The notes: generated by a model from the letters alone, not told the origin. DNA of 48,975 nucleotides from Pedosphaera sp. (GCA_009695205.1 SIBK01000029.1:1-48975); one strand, 5' to 3'. Positions 26,159 through 34,961 are shown, counted from the stretch's first letter. Program-made: numbers and translations.

Positions 26159-27358
26159 TCACCCCAATGTCCAGCGCGCTTGCCGCAATACTGCCCGTGC
26201 CCGGCCCTGCATCTGCTCATACCAGACCGTGAGCAGCGAGCCATCATCGAGTTCTGCGCTGCTCGGATAACCGAGGTCGCCGGATGCCCCGTCGCCGGAA
26301 AGCATCATCGCATCGCTCCACGTCTTGCCATTGTCATCACTTAAACGGGCCTGGTTGCCAAGCGGCGGTCGGCGATGTCCGTAGCTCATCAATAGGCGTC
26401 CATCGCGCAGGCGCAGCAGGTGGGACGGCAGGCCCCAAACGCCTATCGAATGGGGCTCGCTCCACGTCGTTCCACCATCCGTCGATTCCGTCTGCAGGGT
26501 TTCACCGCCATTGGCCTTGTTGTCATTGCGGATGTGGACAATCAGCGTGCCGTTCGCGCACTCGACAGCGTGTAGCTCATGGTAGTGTTCCGCCTCATCG
26601 CCTTTGCGGGTCCTTATTTCCGCGAGCCACTGCCACGTCTGCCCGTCGTCTCCGGATGCGCACACACCAATGCGCCGGTCGCCAGTCCAAAGTTCTTTGC
26701 CGGCGTAGAGCACACGGCCGTCGCGGAGTTGAACGGGACCGTGCGGGCTGTTCACCGTGCAGTCATAACGCGTTGACCAAGTCCTACCGCCATCGGTCGA
26801 TCGCAGCATCCACTGGCCCAGATCCTTTTGTTGAGCCTCTTTGCCCAGGCGACGGTGTGCGGCCCGCCAGCGCGCGAGTTTTTCAGCAGGCCACTTGTCT
26901 GCCTTCTCGGCCTGTTCAAGCCCCGGCACGTACGCAAGTGAGGTAAAGGTCGTGACGAGCAACGAACCTTTAGCCGTCTCCATCACGCCGGCATCGCGGT
27001 CGTCAATCGCGCTATCCAACAACACCCGAGGCCATGTCCATGTGGCTCCATTGTCCAAGGAGGTCATCGCGCACACCTGCCCAAATGGACACACATGCGC
27101 CTCGCGCCCGCCGGACCAGACAGCCCACAACTCTCCATTGGGACGGCGCGTGAGCGTCGGCCAGCCGTGGTAAAACTCGGGCTGCTGGGAAATGACAGCC
27201 GATTCGAGCACCTTGAACCCCAGGGCACCCGCTTGGACGGAACCTGGGATGGCTGGCCCACCGAGCGTGGCGGCGGCGGCAAGTGAGCTGTATAAAAATC
27301 CGCGCCGAGAAACAAGCGTTGAGCGGACGCCGGGGCCGTTTGAATTCAAGGGCTTCAT
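26159..27358 (-). CDS. Exported sialidase-like protein (BNR/Asp-box propeller)
   Basis: A 399-residue six-bladed propeller of the sialidase superfamily. The N-terminus has a Tat-like signal, SRRGFLYSSLAAAATLGG (about 17-34). Five Asp boxes (S/T-x-D-x-G-x-T-W) are seen: SLDNGATW, STDGGRTW, SGDDGQTW, STDGGTTW and SDDNGKTW. The opening HGWPTLTRRPNGELWAVWSGG and a SYGHRRPP segment resemble the exo-alpha-sialidase-annotated families of PVC bacteria. The catalytic Arg triad and Tyr/Glu pair cannot be placed with certainty, so true sialidase activity is not shown. Neighbouring genes (sugar dehydrogenase, DUF1080) suggest glycan use. The start ATG at 27358 is clear. Confidence 0.87.
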   Translation of the reverse strand: MKPLNSNGPGVRSTLVSRRGFLYSSLAAAATLGGPAIPGSVQAGALGFKVLESAVISQQPEFYHGWPTLTRRPNGELWAVWSGGREAHVCPFGQVCAMTSLDNGATWTWPRVLLDSAIDDRDAGVMETAKGSLLVTTFTSLAYVPGLEQAEKADKWPAEKLARWRAAHRRLGKEAQQKDLGQWMLRSTDGGRTWSTRYDCTVNSPHGPVQLRDGRVLYAGKELWTGDRRIGVCASGDDGQTWQWLAEIRTRKGDEAEHYHELHAVECANGTLIVHIRNDNKANGGETLQTESTDGGTTWSEPHSIGVWGLPSHLLRLRDGRLLMSYGHRRPPLGNQARLSDDNGKTWSDAMMLSGDGASGDLGYPSSAELDDGSLLTVWYEQMQGRARAVLRQARWTLG

Positions 27359-27478
27359 GCACCCACAAACTGCCGACCTCTGGCTTCAGTGCGCAAGCTC
27401 GTTTCTCGGGTGTTGACGAGTGGTTATTCGCCCGAAGTGAATTCCCGCCGAGACACCTCTACTTCGGGGCCACTCCGC

Positions 27479-28879
27479 TTACTCTCCTACGAGGCGTTCA
27501 ATGTCCTCGCGGGAGACAGTGAAAACATCCATGTCCTTCGTCACCGCGCCAAGGCTCACGAGGCATTCGGTAAAAAGCTCGCGCGTGCGAAGTTCAAGCG
27601 CCTTGGATTCAAGATCGGTCATGACACCAATGATGCGTCCGCCTTTGCGGACGTGGGTGCGCTCGTCCGAGCGGATGTAGTCGGCCACGTGGCGCAGCAC
27701 TTCGTCGTTACGGGTGGCCGCGGCGTCGATAAGCTGGTTGATGGTCTTAAGCACACCCACCTCACCGAAGAGATTGATCTCCGCCATCGCGAAAGCGGGG
27801 TCCATCGGCCCTCGGCAGGTGGAGCCCGTGAGACGGTTGCGAAGTTCGAAGGGATCGTAACCGACGATCAGCATGGCGCGGTGGCCGATTTCGGTGTGAC
27901 GAGCCTCATCCCACGTAATCCGTGCGAGGTCGTATTCCGCGTCAAAATCCTTGAAGCGGATGTCCCAGATGAAGGTGCCGAACGCTTCGATGGCATCGAT
28001 TTCGTCGCGTTGGGTGCGAATAAATCGGAGACGCAGGGATTCGTAGGAATCCTTGGGGAAACGGTCTTCACCGTCGGCCGTGTCGTAATCGCCCGTGTTC
28101 TTGAAGGTGTCGAAACGCACATCTCGCAGAGGCACGGTGCCGCGTTCAAAGGGTTTGGTGTCGATCCGCAATGGGGTGGGGGATTGACTGCGCTCATCGG
28201 CTCCGGTCACGCCGCCCATCGAACGGAGCAATCGGTCGAGGTGCCAGCGCCAGGCGGCCAGGCCGGCCTCGTCCACTCCCCCCTGGATATAGGCCTCGAT
28301 GGCTGCTTCGGCCCACTCAAGCATCGGCTCGTGATCCGAGAGAATGCGGCGCAGGCAACGGATTGTGGGAACGTCGGCAACCGGGTCAGTGACATCCATG
28401 TGGTGTCGGTAGGCAATCGCGAGTGCGTGACCGACAACTTGATGCACGCCCACCAGCAGTTCGGCAGCGGAGTTCGCACTGAGTAGTTCGTCGATGAAAC
28501 GATCGATTTCTGTGTCGCGGAAGGAATCAATTGCGAGGGGTCGCATCTCTTGTTCGGTCAGACGCTCGCGCAGGAAGCGCGCGGCGTCGGCGTGATAGAA
28601 GATATGGCGGCCGGTCTCCAGCTTTACTTCGAACTCGGGGAGCGTGAGCGTCCACGCTCCCAAGGCATGCATGAGGCGGCGCTCAAAATAGAAAAAACGC
28701 AACAGGCGGCGGGCGTTCTCCTTGACCGTGAACTTGCCGCCGAGCGGCCGTGTATCGCGCGGGAACTTAAATGGGAAGCGCGCTTTGCGTTCAAGGGCGG
28801 CATCGTGTTGTCCGCTGATGCGGATCGTGGGAATGCTGGATTTGTTCCCGTTGGCGGCGAGGTCGGTGGGCAGGTTCAT
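27479..28879 (-). CDS. Ferritin-like di-iron protein of unknown function
   Basis: A 466-residue soluble, mostly helical protein with no signal. Near residues 300-400 it carries a ferritin-like set of metal ligands: a Glu in DAIEAFGTF, an E-x-x-H in DEARHTE, a Glu in EINLFGEVG and a second E-x-x-H in DERTHVRKG. This is the E, ExxH, E, ExxH pattern of di-iron carboxylate proteins. An N-terminal helical part (RRLLRFFYFERRLMHALGAW, then EFEVKLETGRHIFYHADAARFLRERL) contains further His/Glu pairs. It is similar in outline to DUF455-type ferritin-like proteins, but the match is from memory and not firm. The start ATG at 28879 gives MNLPTDLAANGNK; an upstream ATG at 28966 adds 29 hydrophobic residues and seems wrong. 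It is divergent from parB. Function is unknown. Confidence 0.72.
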   Translation of the reverse strand: MNLPTDLAANGNKSSIPTIRISGQHDAALERKARFPFKFPRDTRPLGGKFTVKENARRLLRFFYFERRLMHALGAWTLTLPEFEVKLETGRHIFYHADAARFLRERLTEQEMRPLAIDSFRDTEIDRFIDELLSANSAAELLVGVHQVVGHALAIAYRHHMDVTDPVADVPTIRCLRRILSDHEPMLEWAEAAIEAYIQGGVDEAGLAAWRWHLDRLLRSMGGVTGADERSQSPTPLRIDTKPFERGTVPLRDVRFDTFKNTGDYDTADGEDRFPKDSYESLRLRFIRTQRDEIDAIEAFGTFIWDIRFKDFDAEYDLARITWDEARHTEIGHRAMLIVGYDPFELRNRLTGSTCRGPMDPAFAMAEINLFGEVGVLKTINQLIDAAATRNDEVLRHVADYIRSDERTHVRKGGRIIGVMTDLESKALELRTRELFTECLVSLGAVTKDMDVFTVSREDIERLVGE

Positions 28880-29057
28880 TGCAAGATAGGTTGGAGCAAG
28901 AAGGTGGCCGAATGCGGGGGAAATTTCAAAAACAAAAGATCGTAAGACAATTCGGCGAAAGGCCATTTCAACCGCTCTTTTTGATAAGAATGCGCCGTCT
29001 ACAGGATCGAAAAAATCCCTTTTGCCTCACACGGCCCTGATACCTACTCTTGGCGTC

Positions 29058-29990
29058 ATGTCAAAACCGGCTTTGGGACGCGGATTAGGAGCACTGCTAG
29101 GAGGCAGTGGGCGTCCTGTGAATCCGGTTTCTCCGCAACCCGCGAGTTCCGCAACCCCGAATTCACCGGATGCGGTCCCCATGACGGTGAGTGGCCCCCG
29201 AAGGATCCTGGTTGATCAAATCCTTCCGAGCCCATTTCAACCTCGCCGCGATTTCACGCCGGAGTCCCTGCAAGAACTGGCCGACTCCATCCGCGAGCAG
29301 GGCATACTCCAGCCGCTGGTGGTCCGGGCGGTGGGCGACCGTTTTGAATTGATTGCGGGCGAACGTCGATGGCGGGCTGCTCGGCTGGCAGGGCTTATTG
29401 ATGTGCCCGTTCTGGAGCGTATGGCAAGCGATCGCGAGGTGCTCGAACTGGCGCTCATCGAAAATCTACAGCGCGAAAACCTAAATCCAATTGAGGAAGC
29501 CCTCGGCTATTCGCAACTTCAGGAACAATTCCAACTGACCCAGGAGCAGGTGGCGCGCAAGGTGGGGCGAGGCCGTGCGGTAGTGGCCAACTCCCTGCGC
29601 CTACTGCGTCTCCCTGCCAGCGTTCAGACGGCGATTCGTGCGGGCAACCTGTCGGTCGGCCATGCAAAGGTGATCCTCGGCTTGAACAATCCCGATGCGC
29701 AGGAATCGCTTGTCACTCAGGTGATCAAGCAAGGGCTTAGCGTCCGCCAAACGGAGGAATTGGTTTCTCGCCAGCAGCTTTCGGCGTCCCATGCCACCCC
29801 GACCCATTCAACGCCTGTGCTGTCTGCCCGGGATCCTCATGTTGTAGATCTTGAAGGCCGGTTGCGCGATCGCTTTGCGACGCGCGTCTCTCTTCGATAC
29901 CGCGGCGGCAAAGGAAGCGTCGAGATCCGCTTCAACTCGGATGATGAACTCGACCGAATCCTTGAGGTGACCGGAGTATCAACCGATTGA
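29058..29990 (+). CDS. parB: ParB/Spo0J-family chromosome partitioning protein
   Basis: Binds centromere-like parS sites, spreads as a CTP-dependent clamp, and with ParA segregates the chromosome. It has 310 residues. The N-terminus KPALGRGLGALLGG is the classic ParA-stimulating peptide. The ParB/Srx CTPase domain shows ILPSPFQPRRDF, LQELADSIREQGILQPLVVR, the GERRWRAARLAG nucleotide motif and LIENLQRENLNPIEEA. The helix-turn-helix is QEQVARKVGRGRAVVANSLRLLRLP. The C-terminal dimer domain ends IRFNSDDELDRILEVTG. The start ATG at 29058 is the one before SKPALGRG. No parA gene is adjacent; the gene upstream is divergent and unrelated. No parS-like TGTTNCACGTGAAACA sequence was noticed here. Confidence 0.94.
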   Translation: MSKPALGRGLGALLGGSGRPVNPVSPQPASSATPNSPDAVPMTVSGPRRILVDQILPSPFQPRRDFTPESLQELADSIREQGILQPLVVRAVGDRFELIAGERRWRAARLAGLIDVPVLERMASDREVLELALIENLQRENLNPIEEALGYSQLQEQFQLTQEQVARKVGRGRAVVANSLRLLRLPASVQTAIRAGNLSVGHAKVILGLNNPDAQESLVTQVIKQGLSVRQTEELVSRQQLSASHATPTHSTPVLSARDPHVVDLEGRLRDRFATRVSLRYRGGKGSVEIRFNSDDELDRILEVTGVSTD

Positions 29991-30069
29991 TCGGGGATCG
30001 CTGGCACCGAGCCTCGGTCCCGAATCATCGTCACCAGACATTCCCTGATTAGATCCGCCATTTTCATTC

Positions 30070-31194
30070 ATGATTCCATCCCTCGAATTCCGTCAGAACG
30101 TTGCCGCCCAACTCACGGCGGCCAGCCGGCGAGTCCCGACCCTTACGGCCTTCGTGGGGCTCGACGGATTCGTGGATGAAATTCTGCACGTCGTAGATAA
30201 GCGGCAGAGCGTGACTCAGTATGATCGCGTTCGGACCATCGCCGCCTTCGCTCAACGAATCACTGGCGCAGCCGGACAGAGCACAAATATTGAACTGGTG
30301 AACGTCATGACGAAGCTGGGTGGCAACGGCCCGATCATGGCGAATGCGCTTGCCAGCTTTGGCATGAAGGTCAGCTACCTGGGATCGCTCGGCTATCCAT
30401 CGCTGCATCCCGTGTTTAATGAACTCGCGCAGCGTGCCGAAGTGGCCACTCTTTGCGGGCCCGGCCTTACGGATGCCCTGGAGTTCGACGATGGCAAATT
30501 GATGGTCGGAAAACACTACACCCTCGGAGAAGTCAACTGGAACAACATCCTTACCCGCTTTGGTCGCGAGGAGTTCACCGCCCGTTTCGCTTCCAGTGAT
30601 CTCGTCGCCTTTGTCAACTGGACGATGTTGCCCTTTATGAGCGACATCTGGGAATCGATCCAACGCGAAATCCTCCCCTCGATCCGTGGAGCGCGTCGGA
30701 AGATATTCTTCGATCTCGCCGATCCCGAAAAGCGAGTTCATGCCGACATCCGGCGAGCGCTGGAATTGATCCGTCGGTTTGAATCGCATTTCGATGTCAT
30801 CCTCGGACTGAACGAGAAGGAGGCGCTTGAAGTCAGCGCAGTTCTTGGTCTTTCACGCACCAGCGACTCTCCGGAGGGTCTCACGGAGCTTTCCGTGGAG
30901 ATCCAAAAACGCACCGGTGTCAATACTCTAATCGTCCATCCAGTGTCTTACGCGCTGGCGGTCACTGCCGGAAAGGCGGACCTCGTAGAGGGCCCGCTGT
31001 GCACACATCCAAAAATCACCACCGGGGCAGGCGATAATTTTAATTCCGGGTTCTGCCTTGGAAAACTGCTGGGGCTCGACAACGCCGCCGCCGTCCTCGC
31101 CGGATGCAGCGCGAGCGGCCATTACGTCCGCACGGCGCACAGTCCGACTCTTCAGGATCTCGCACACCTCATGCAACAATGGCCGACAGCCTAA
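30070..31194 (+). CDS. PfkB-family carbohydrate kinase-like protein
   Basis: A ribokinase/PfkB superfamily enzyme that phosphorylates a sugar or nucleoside in the cytoplasm, 374 residues. Recognisable are the N-terminal FVGLDGFVDEIL, the MTKLGGNGPIMANALASFGMKVSYLGSLG nucleoside/sugar-binding region, VILGLNEKEALEV and the C-terminal PfkB signature TTGAGDNFNSGFCLG with the catalytic Asp and anion hole. The N-terminus is longer than in ribokinase and the substrate cannot be inferred. It follows parB by 79 bases on the same strand and is followed directly by the deformylase gene (8 bases from its stop to the chosen start), so the three genes may be co-transcribed. Confidence 0.88.
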   Translation: MIPSLEFRQNVAAQLTAASRRVPTLTAFVGLDGFVDEILHVVDKRQSVTQYDRVRTIAAFAQRITGAAGQSTNIELVNVMTKLGGNGPIMANALASFGMKVSYLGSLGYPSLHPVFNELAQRAEVATLCGPGLTDALEFDDGKLMVGKHYTLGEVNWNNILTRFGREEFTARFASSDLVAFVNWTMLPFMSDIWESIQREILPSIRGARRKIFFDLADPEKRVHADIRRALELIRRFESHFDVILGLNEKEALEVSAVLGLSRTSDSPEGLTELSVEIQKRTGVNTLIVHPVSYALAVTAGKADLVEGPLCTHPKITTGAGDNFNSGFCLGKLLGLDNAAAVLAGCSASGHYVRTAHSPTLQDLAHLMQQWPTA

Positions 31195-31202
31195 ATTCCA
31201 TT

Positions 31203-31781
31203 ATGGTCTTGCCTGTCCTCAAATACGGCCACCCGGTTCTCCGCAAGAAAGGAGTCCGCATTGAAACAATTGCTGCCGAGATCCAGCAGTTGGTTGCGGA
31301 CATGTTTGAGACCATGTATGCTGCGCGTGGCGTCGGTCTTGCTGCACAACAGGTCGGACAATCTCTCCAACTCACGGTCATCGACGTTCGCGGAGTAAAG
31401 GACCGCCCTTCCCAACTTTGGTTGAAGGGCCACGAAGCAGATGTCGCCTCATTCATGCCGTTAGTCCTCATCAATCCGATGGTGAAACCAATGGGAAAAC
31501 CGGTGAAGGGCGCGGAAGGATGCCTCAGTTTTCCCGAGATCTACGCGGATATCGAGCGGCCCGGTGAGGTAGACGTCATCGCGCAGAACGAGCGCGGGGA
31601 ATCGTTTTCGTTTCGTGCGGGTGGATTACTCGGGCGCGCCATTCAACATGAAACAGATCATCTCCACGGGATTCTGTACATCGACCGGATGGATAGTGCC
31701 TCACTGGACGAAGTGAAGGAAGAGCTGGCTCAACTGCAGGCGGAGACCAAGCAAGGCCTGTCCGCCTCTCGCGCTCGCTGA
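31203..31781 (+). CDS. def: Peptide deformylase
   Basis: Metalloenzyme that removes the formyl group from the initiator methionine of nascent proteins. It has 192 residues. Motif 1 is GVGLAAQQVG, motif 2 EGCLSFPE with the metal-binding Cys, and motif 3 QHETDHLHG with two metal-binding His and the catalytic Glu. The chosen start ATG at 31203 gives MVLPVLKYGHPVLRKKG, the usual N-terminus. An ATG at 31179 lies inside the kinase gene and would overlap it by 16 bases. Neither has a good Shine-Dalgarno. The C-terminal Gln/Glu-rich tail (EELAQLQAETKQGLSASRAR) is longer than in E. coli but common. It ends in a 313-base gap with repeats. Confidence 0.95.
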   Translation: MVLPVLKYGHPVLRKKGVRIETIAAEIQQLVADMFETMYAARGVGLAAQQVGQSLQLTVIDVRGVKDRPSQLWLKGHEADVASFMPLVLINPMVKPMGKPVKGAEGCLSFPEIYADIERPGEVDVIAQNERGESFSFRAGGLLGRAIQHETDHLHGILYIDRMDSASLDEVKEELAQLQAETKQGLSASRAR

Positions 31782-32094
31782 TCACCCGGCGCGCGTTTGA
31801 ATTGGATACTGAGAAGTCCTGCAGTAGACCGGCTCGCACAAACGTGCAGCACCCTGGCCCTTGTCAATGCTTACGGACCTTCGCCTATCAAAATGGGTGA
31901 AGCGATGCAGAAGAATATCGAATCACTGTTCAGAGGCAGCGCTTGATATGGGTGGACATCTCTGCAAGTACGGGTGGACATCTTATGGAGACAACTATTG
32001 AGATTGCGGAGGACCTTCGCCCATCAATGTGAACCGTCGATCTTCTTCGGCGCTTCCTTGTCCGCGTTCCCAACCCGTAGTAGCATCCATCCCT
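31782..32094 (+). other. Gene-free stretch with nested direct repeats upstream of xylB
   Basis: 313 bases without a gene. They hold two perfect copies of GGGTGGACATCT (31950-31961 and 31972-31983, 22 bases apart, two DNA turns). Outside them is a second pair, GGACCTTCGCC(T/C)ATCAA, at 31875-31891 and 32011-32027 (16 of 17 identical). No promoter pair was recognised. The arrangement would suit an operator for xylB or a remnant of a mobile element. Confidence 0.7.
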
Positions 32095-33624
32095 ATGGCA
32101 AAACGAACCCTTCTTCTCGGCATCGATAGCGGCACCCAGTCGACCAAGGCCCTCGCCGTGGACGCGCGCACCGGTCGGGTTCTCGGCAGCGGCAGCGAAA
32201 GCTACGACCTTCTTCCAGGCCTTCCTGCCGGTGCCAAAGAGCAGCACCCCCACACGTGGCGAAAGGCAACTGCCGAAGCAATCGTGACTGCGCTCAGGGC
32301 GGCCAAGGCCAGCGCAGGCGAGGTTGTCGCCATCGGCGTGAGCGGACAGCAACACGGTTTCGTGCCGCTGGATAAGTCGGGCGAAGTCATCCGTCCGGCC
32401 AAACTTTGGTGCGACACCACGACAGAGCCTGAGTGCGACGAAATCACCAAACTGCTCGGGGGCCAGAAGGCAGCGATCCGCGGGATAGGCAACGCTGTCC
32501 TCCCGGGTTTCACAGCTTCCAAGATCCTCTGGCTAAAGCGGCACGAGCCGAAGAACTTTGCCAGGCTGGCAACGGTCCTGCTCCCGCACGACTACCTCAA
32601 CTTCTGGCTCACGGGCAACCGGTTCATGGAGTACGGCGATGCCTCCGGTACCGCTCTGTTCGATGTTCGTAAACGCCGATGGTGCCGCGAAGCCGTCGCC
32701 TGCATTGATCCAGATTTAATGGGCAAACTGCCACCCGTATCTCCCAGCGACGAGCCGGCCGGTACATTGACCGCCGAGACGGCACGCGAGCTGGGGCTAT
32801 CCTCCGGCATATTGGTGAGTGCCGGGGGTGGCGACAACATGATGGGAGCGATCGGAACTGGAAATACCCGCCCAGGCGTGGTAACCGCTAGTTTTGGAAC
32901 CAGCGGCACCATCTACGCCTGCGCTTCAAAACCGGTGGTCGATCCGCAGGGTGAGATCGCCGCCTTCTGCGACTCCACCAATCGGTGGCTGCCGTTGCTC
33001 TGCACCATGAACGTCACTGCGGCCACGGAAATGGTCCGCAGCGACTTCGAGATGGACCATGCCGCGTTCGAAAAAACCGCTGGCACGGCTCCCGCCGGTT
33101 GCGATGGCCTCGTCCTGCTGCCGTATCTTGAAGGGGAACGCACCCCCAATGTGCCCGAAGGTACGGGGGCCTATTTTGGTGTCCGGCCGAAGACATTTAA
33201 TACCGCGCACTTTGCGCGAGCGACGATGGAAGGAGTCACTCTGGGAATGAACTACGGCCTCTTGCGACTTGCGGCACTTGGGTTGCAGACAACGCAAGTG
33301 CGCGCCACCGGCGGCGGCGCGAAATCAAAACTCTGGCGTCAGATCATGGCGGATATTTTTAACACGGAAGTCGTGACGCTCAAGGTGGGAGAAGGGGCCG
33401 CCTTCGGAGCTGCCCTACAAGCGCTGTGGTGCTGGCGTCGACAGATAGGAGACGCGGTGGACATCGCCGATCTCAGCGATGAATTCGTTACGCTAAACAA
33501 GGCGGAGACCGCTTCGCCAAATCCGAAGAACGCTGCCGTATATCGCGAGTTGCAAGCGCTTCAGGACGAATTGAGCTCCGCTCTCCGGCCCGCATTTGCG
33601 CGGCATCGGAAGATGATTGGTTAA
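32095..33624 (+). CDS. xylB: Xylulokinase
   Basis: Phosphorylates D-xylulose to xylulose-5-phosphate for the pentose phosphate pathway. A FGGY-family kinase of 509 residues. Domain 1 opens with LLLGIDSGTQSTKALAVD and includes GVSGQQHGFVPLD, IRPAKLWCDTTT and LLPHDYLNFWLTG. Domain 2 carries GGGDNMMGAIGTG, SFGTSGTIYA, YLEGERTPNVPEG, and the FGGY-type ATGGGAKSKLWRQIMADIF, then GEGAAFGAALQALW. This order and wording fit xylulokinase better than glycerol or ribulokinase. ATG at 32095 gives MAKRTLLLGIDSGTQ. No xylose isomerase is in the window. Its stop TAA shares the palindrome TTAA (33621-33624) with the stop of the converging DUF1501 gene. Confidence 0.93.
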   Translation: MAKRTLLLGIDSGTQSTKALAVDARTGRVLGSGSESYDLLPGLPAGAKEQHPHTWRKATAEAIVTALRAAKASAGEVVAIGVSGQQHGFVPLDKSGEVIRPAKLWCDTTTEPECDEITKLLGGQKAAIRGIGNAVLPGFTASKILWLKRHEPKNFARLATVLLPHDYLNFWLTGNRFMEYGDASGTALFDVRKRRWCREAVACIDPDLMGKLPPVSPSDEPAGTLTAETARELGLSSGILVSAGGGDNMMGAIGTGNTRPGVVTASFGTSGTIYACASKPVVDPQGEIAAFCDSTNRWLPLLCTMNVTAATEMVRSDFEMDHAAFEKTAGTAPAGCDGLVLLPYLEGERTPNVPEGTGAYFGVRPKTFNTAHFARATMEGVTLGMNYGLLRLAALGLQTTQVRATGGGAKSKLWRQIMADIFNTEVVTLKVGEGAAFGAALQALWCWRRQIGDAVDIADLSDEFVTLNKAETASPNPKNAAVYRELQALQDELSSALRPAFARHRKMIG

Positions 33625-34961
33625 CTTTTCAGAATATCCAGACCGGCAAATTGCCGCCCCAACACGGGCGTGCTCGGTGTTCGCAGCCATTTTTCCAGGA
33701 CCGTCGCGTACACACTTCGGAAGTCGGTGCGAAACCGGACATCCCCATTCAGCAGATCGCCCGGCGCGAGGCTCGCTGGCTTTCCAATCCATCCGGATTT
33801 CACGCGACCTCCAATCACGAACAGTGGAGCTGCGGCTCCGTGATCGGTCCCACCGCTGGCGTTCTCTCCTACCCGTCGGCCAAATTCGCTGAACGTCAGA
33901 ATCAAGACCCGGTCCTGATTTCCCTGCCCCCGGAGATCGGTCATGAATGCCTTCACCGAATTACCTAGATCCTTCAACAGACGGTCGTGGGTCGCCGCCT
34001 GGCCTGTATGGGTGTCGTACCCTCCCTGATTTACATAATAGATCCGACTCGCGAGTCCGCCGCCAATGAGGCGCGCGACCAATCCCAGCGAAGAACCCAA
34101 CGAACCTGCCGGATAGTTCACCGAGTTCTTTACACGGTCCGCCACCGAACGAATCACGCCGGAACTTACGCGCGCATCCATCGCGGTCCGTTGCAGGAAA
34201 TCCAATGGGGACCCACCCAGAACCGCCCGGCCCGACGGCGCGTCCACCGAACCGCCTGATTCCGTGGAAAATATCGTCATCTCGCCTCCCTCCGCCATGG
34301 TGCGGAGCGTGCCGTCTGCCTCATCCAGACCCATTTCAGCATCCATCGCTCCGTCGGCTAGCCTCAGTGCCTGAGTATTCTCCAGAGCAACACCGGTGGG
34401 TTTGCGCGCGGCAAACGCCTGCGGCAGTTGTCGTCCAATTGCAATCCCCACCGTCGGATCCGCACCCGAACACGCATGGTCAAAATAGCGTCCCAGCCAG
34501 CCTTGCTTCTCAAAACGTTCCGCGTCACTCCCAGTCGCCCAAATTTCCATCGACCGAAAGTGGGATCGATTGGGATTCGGATAGCCGACCGCGTGGACGA
34601 TTCCGAGCTGACCGGCGTCGTGCAATTCGCGGAAGCCCTCGAGTGCGGGATGCAATCCGAAATGATCGTCCAATCTTAAGATCTGACCTGCATTGAGTCC
34701 GAGGTGCGGACGCGCGCGATGGTAGTGATCATCGGTGAAGGGTACGACCGAGTTGAGTCCGTCGTTGCCGCCGGCCAACTGGAGAATCACGAGAATGGGG
34801 GCGTCCCGGCCGGTCACTGTGGAAGTTGCTTTATCGCGTTCCGCAGCGTGCAAGGCATCAAAAGTGCCCGCCACAAAGGAGGGAACTGTCCAAGCGAGCG
34901 AACCTCCGAGCACGGAGCTGCGGAGGAATTCACGGCGTGTCGTCAAAAAAGGTGTGTTCAT
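33621..34961 (-). CDS. DUF1501 exported protein (alkaline phosphatase-like fold), partner of DUF1800
   Basis: A 446-residue member of the DUF1501 family, which has a sulfatase/alkaline phosphatase-like fold, is usually Tat-exported in PVC bacteria, and has no proven substrate. The signal is TTRREFLRSSVLGGSLAWTVPSF (residues 7-29). Family marks are PILVILQLAGGNDGLNSVVPF, GLHPALEGFRELHDAGQLGIVHAVGYPNPNRSHFRSMEIWATG, YDTHTGQAATHDRLL, FSEFGRRVGENASGGTDHGAAAPLFVIGG. The start ATG at 34961 fits the signal. It lies 25 bases after the DUF1800 stop on the same strand, the standard DUF1800-DUF1501 gene pair. It converges on xylB with stops sharing four bases. Confidence 0.93.
   Translation of the reverse strand: MNTPFLTTRREFLRSSVLGGSLAWTVPSFVAGTFDALHAAERDKATSTVTGRDAPILVILQLAGGNDGLNSVVPFTDDHYHRARPHLGLNAGQILRLDDHFGLHPALEGFRELHDAGQLGIVHAVGYPNPNRSHFRSMEIWATGSDAERFEKQGWLGRYFDHACSGADPTVGIAIGRQLPQAFAARKPTGVALENTQALRLADGAMDAEMGLDEADGTLRTMAEGGEMTIFSTESGGSVDAPSGRAVLGGSPLDFLQRTAMDARVSSGVIRSVADRVKNSVNYPAGSLGSSLGLVARLIGGGLASRIYYVNQGGYDTHTGQAATHDRLLKDLGNSVKAFMTDLRGQGNQDRVLILTFSEFGRRVGENASGGTDHGAAAPLFVIGGRVKSGWIGKPASLAPGDLLNGDVRFRTDFRSVYATVLEKWLRTPSTPVLGRQFAGLDILKS

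Noticed and set aside
27389..28486. A 365-codon open frame on the plus strand
   Set aside because: Antisense to the ferritin-like gene, whose E/ExxH pattern is coherent; the plus-strand reading has no family-like segment.
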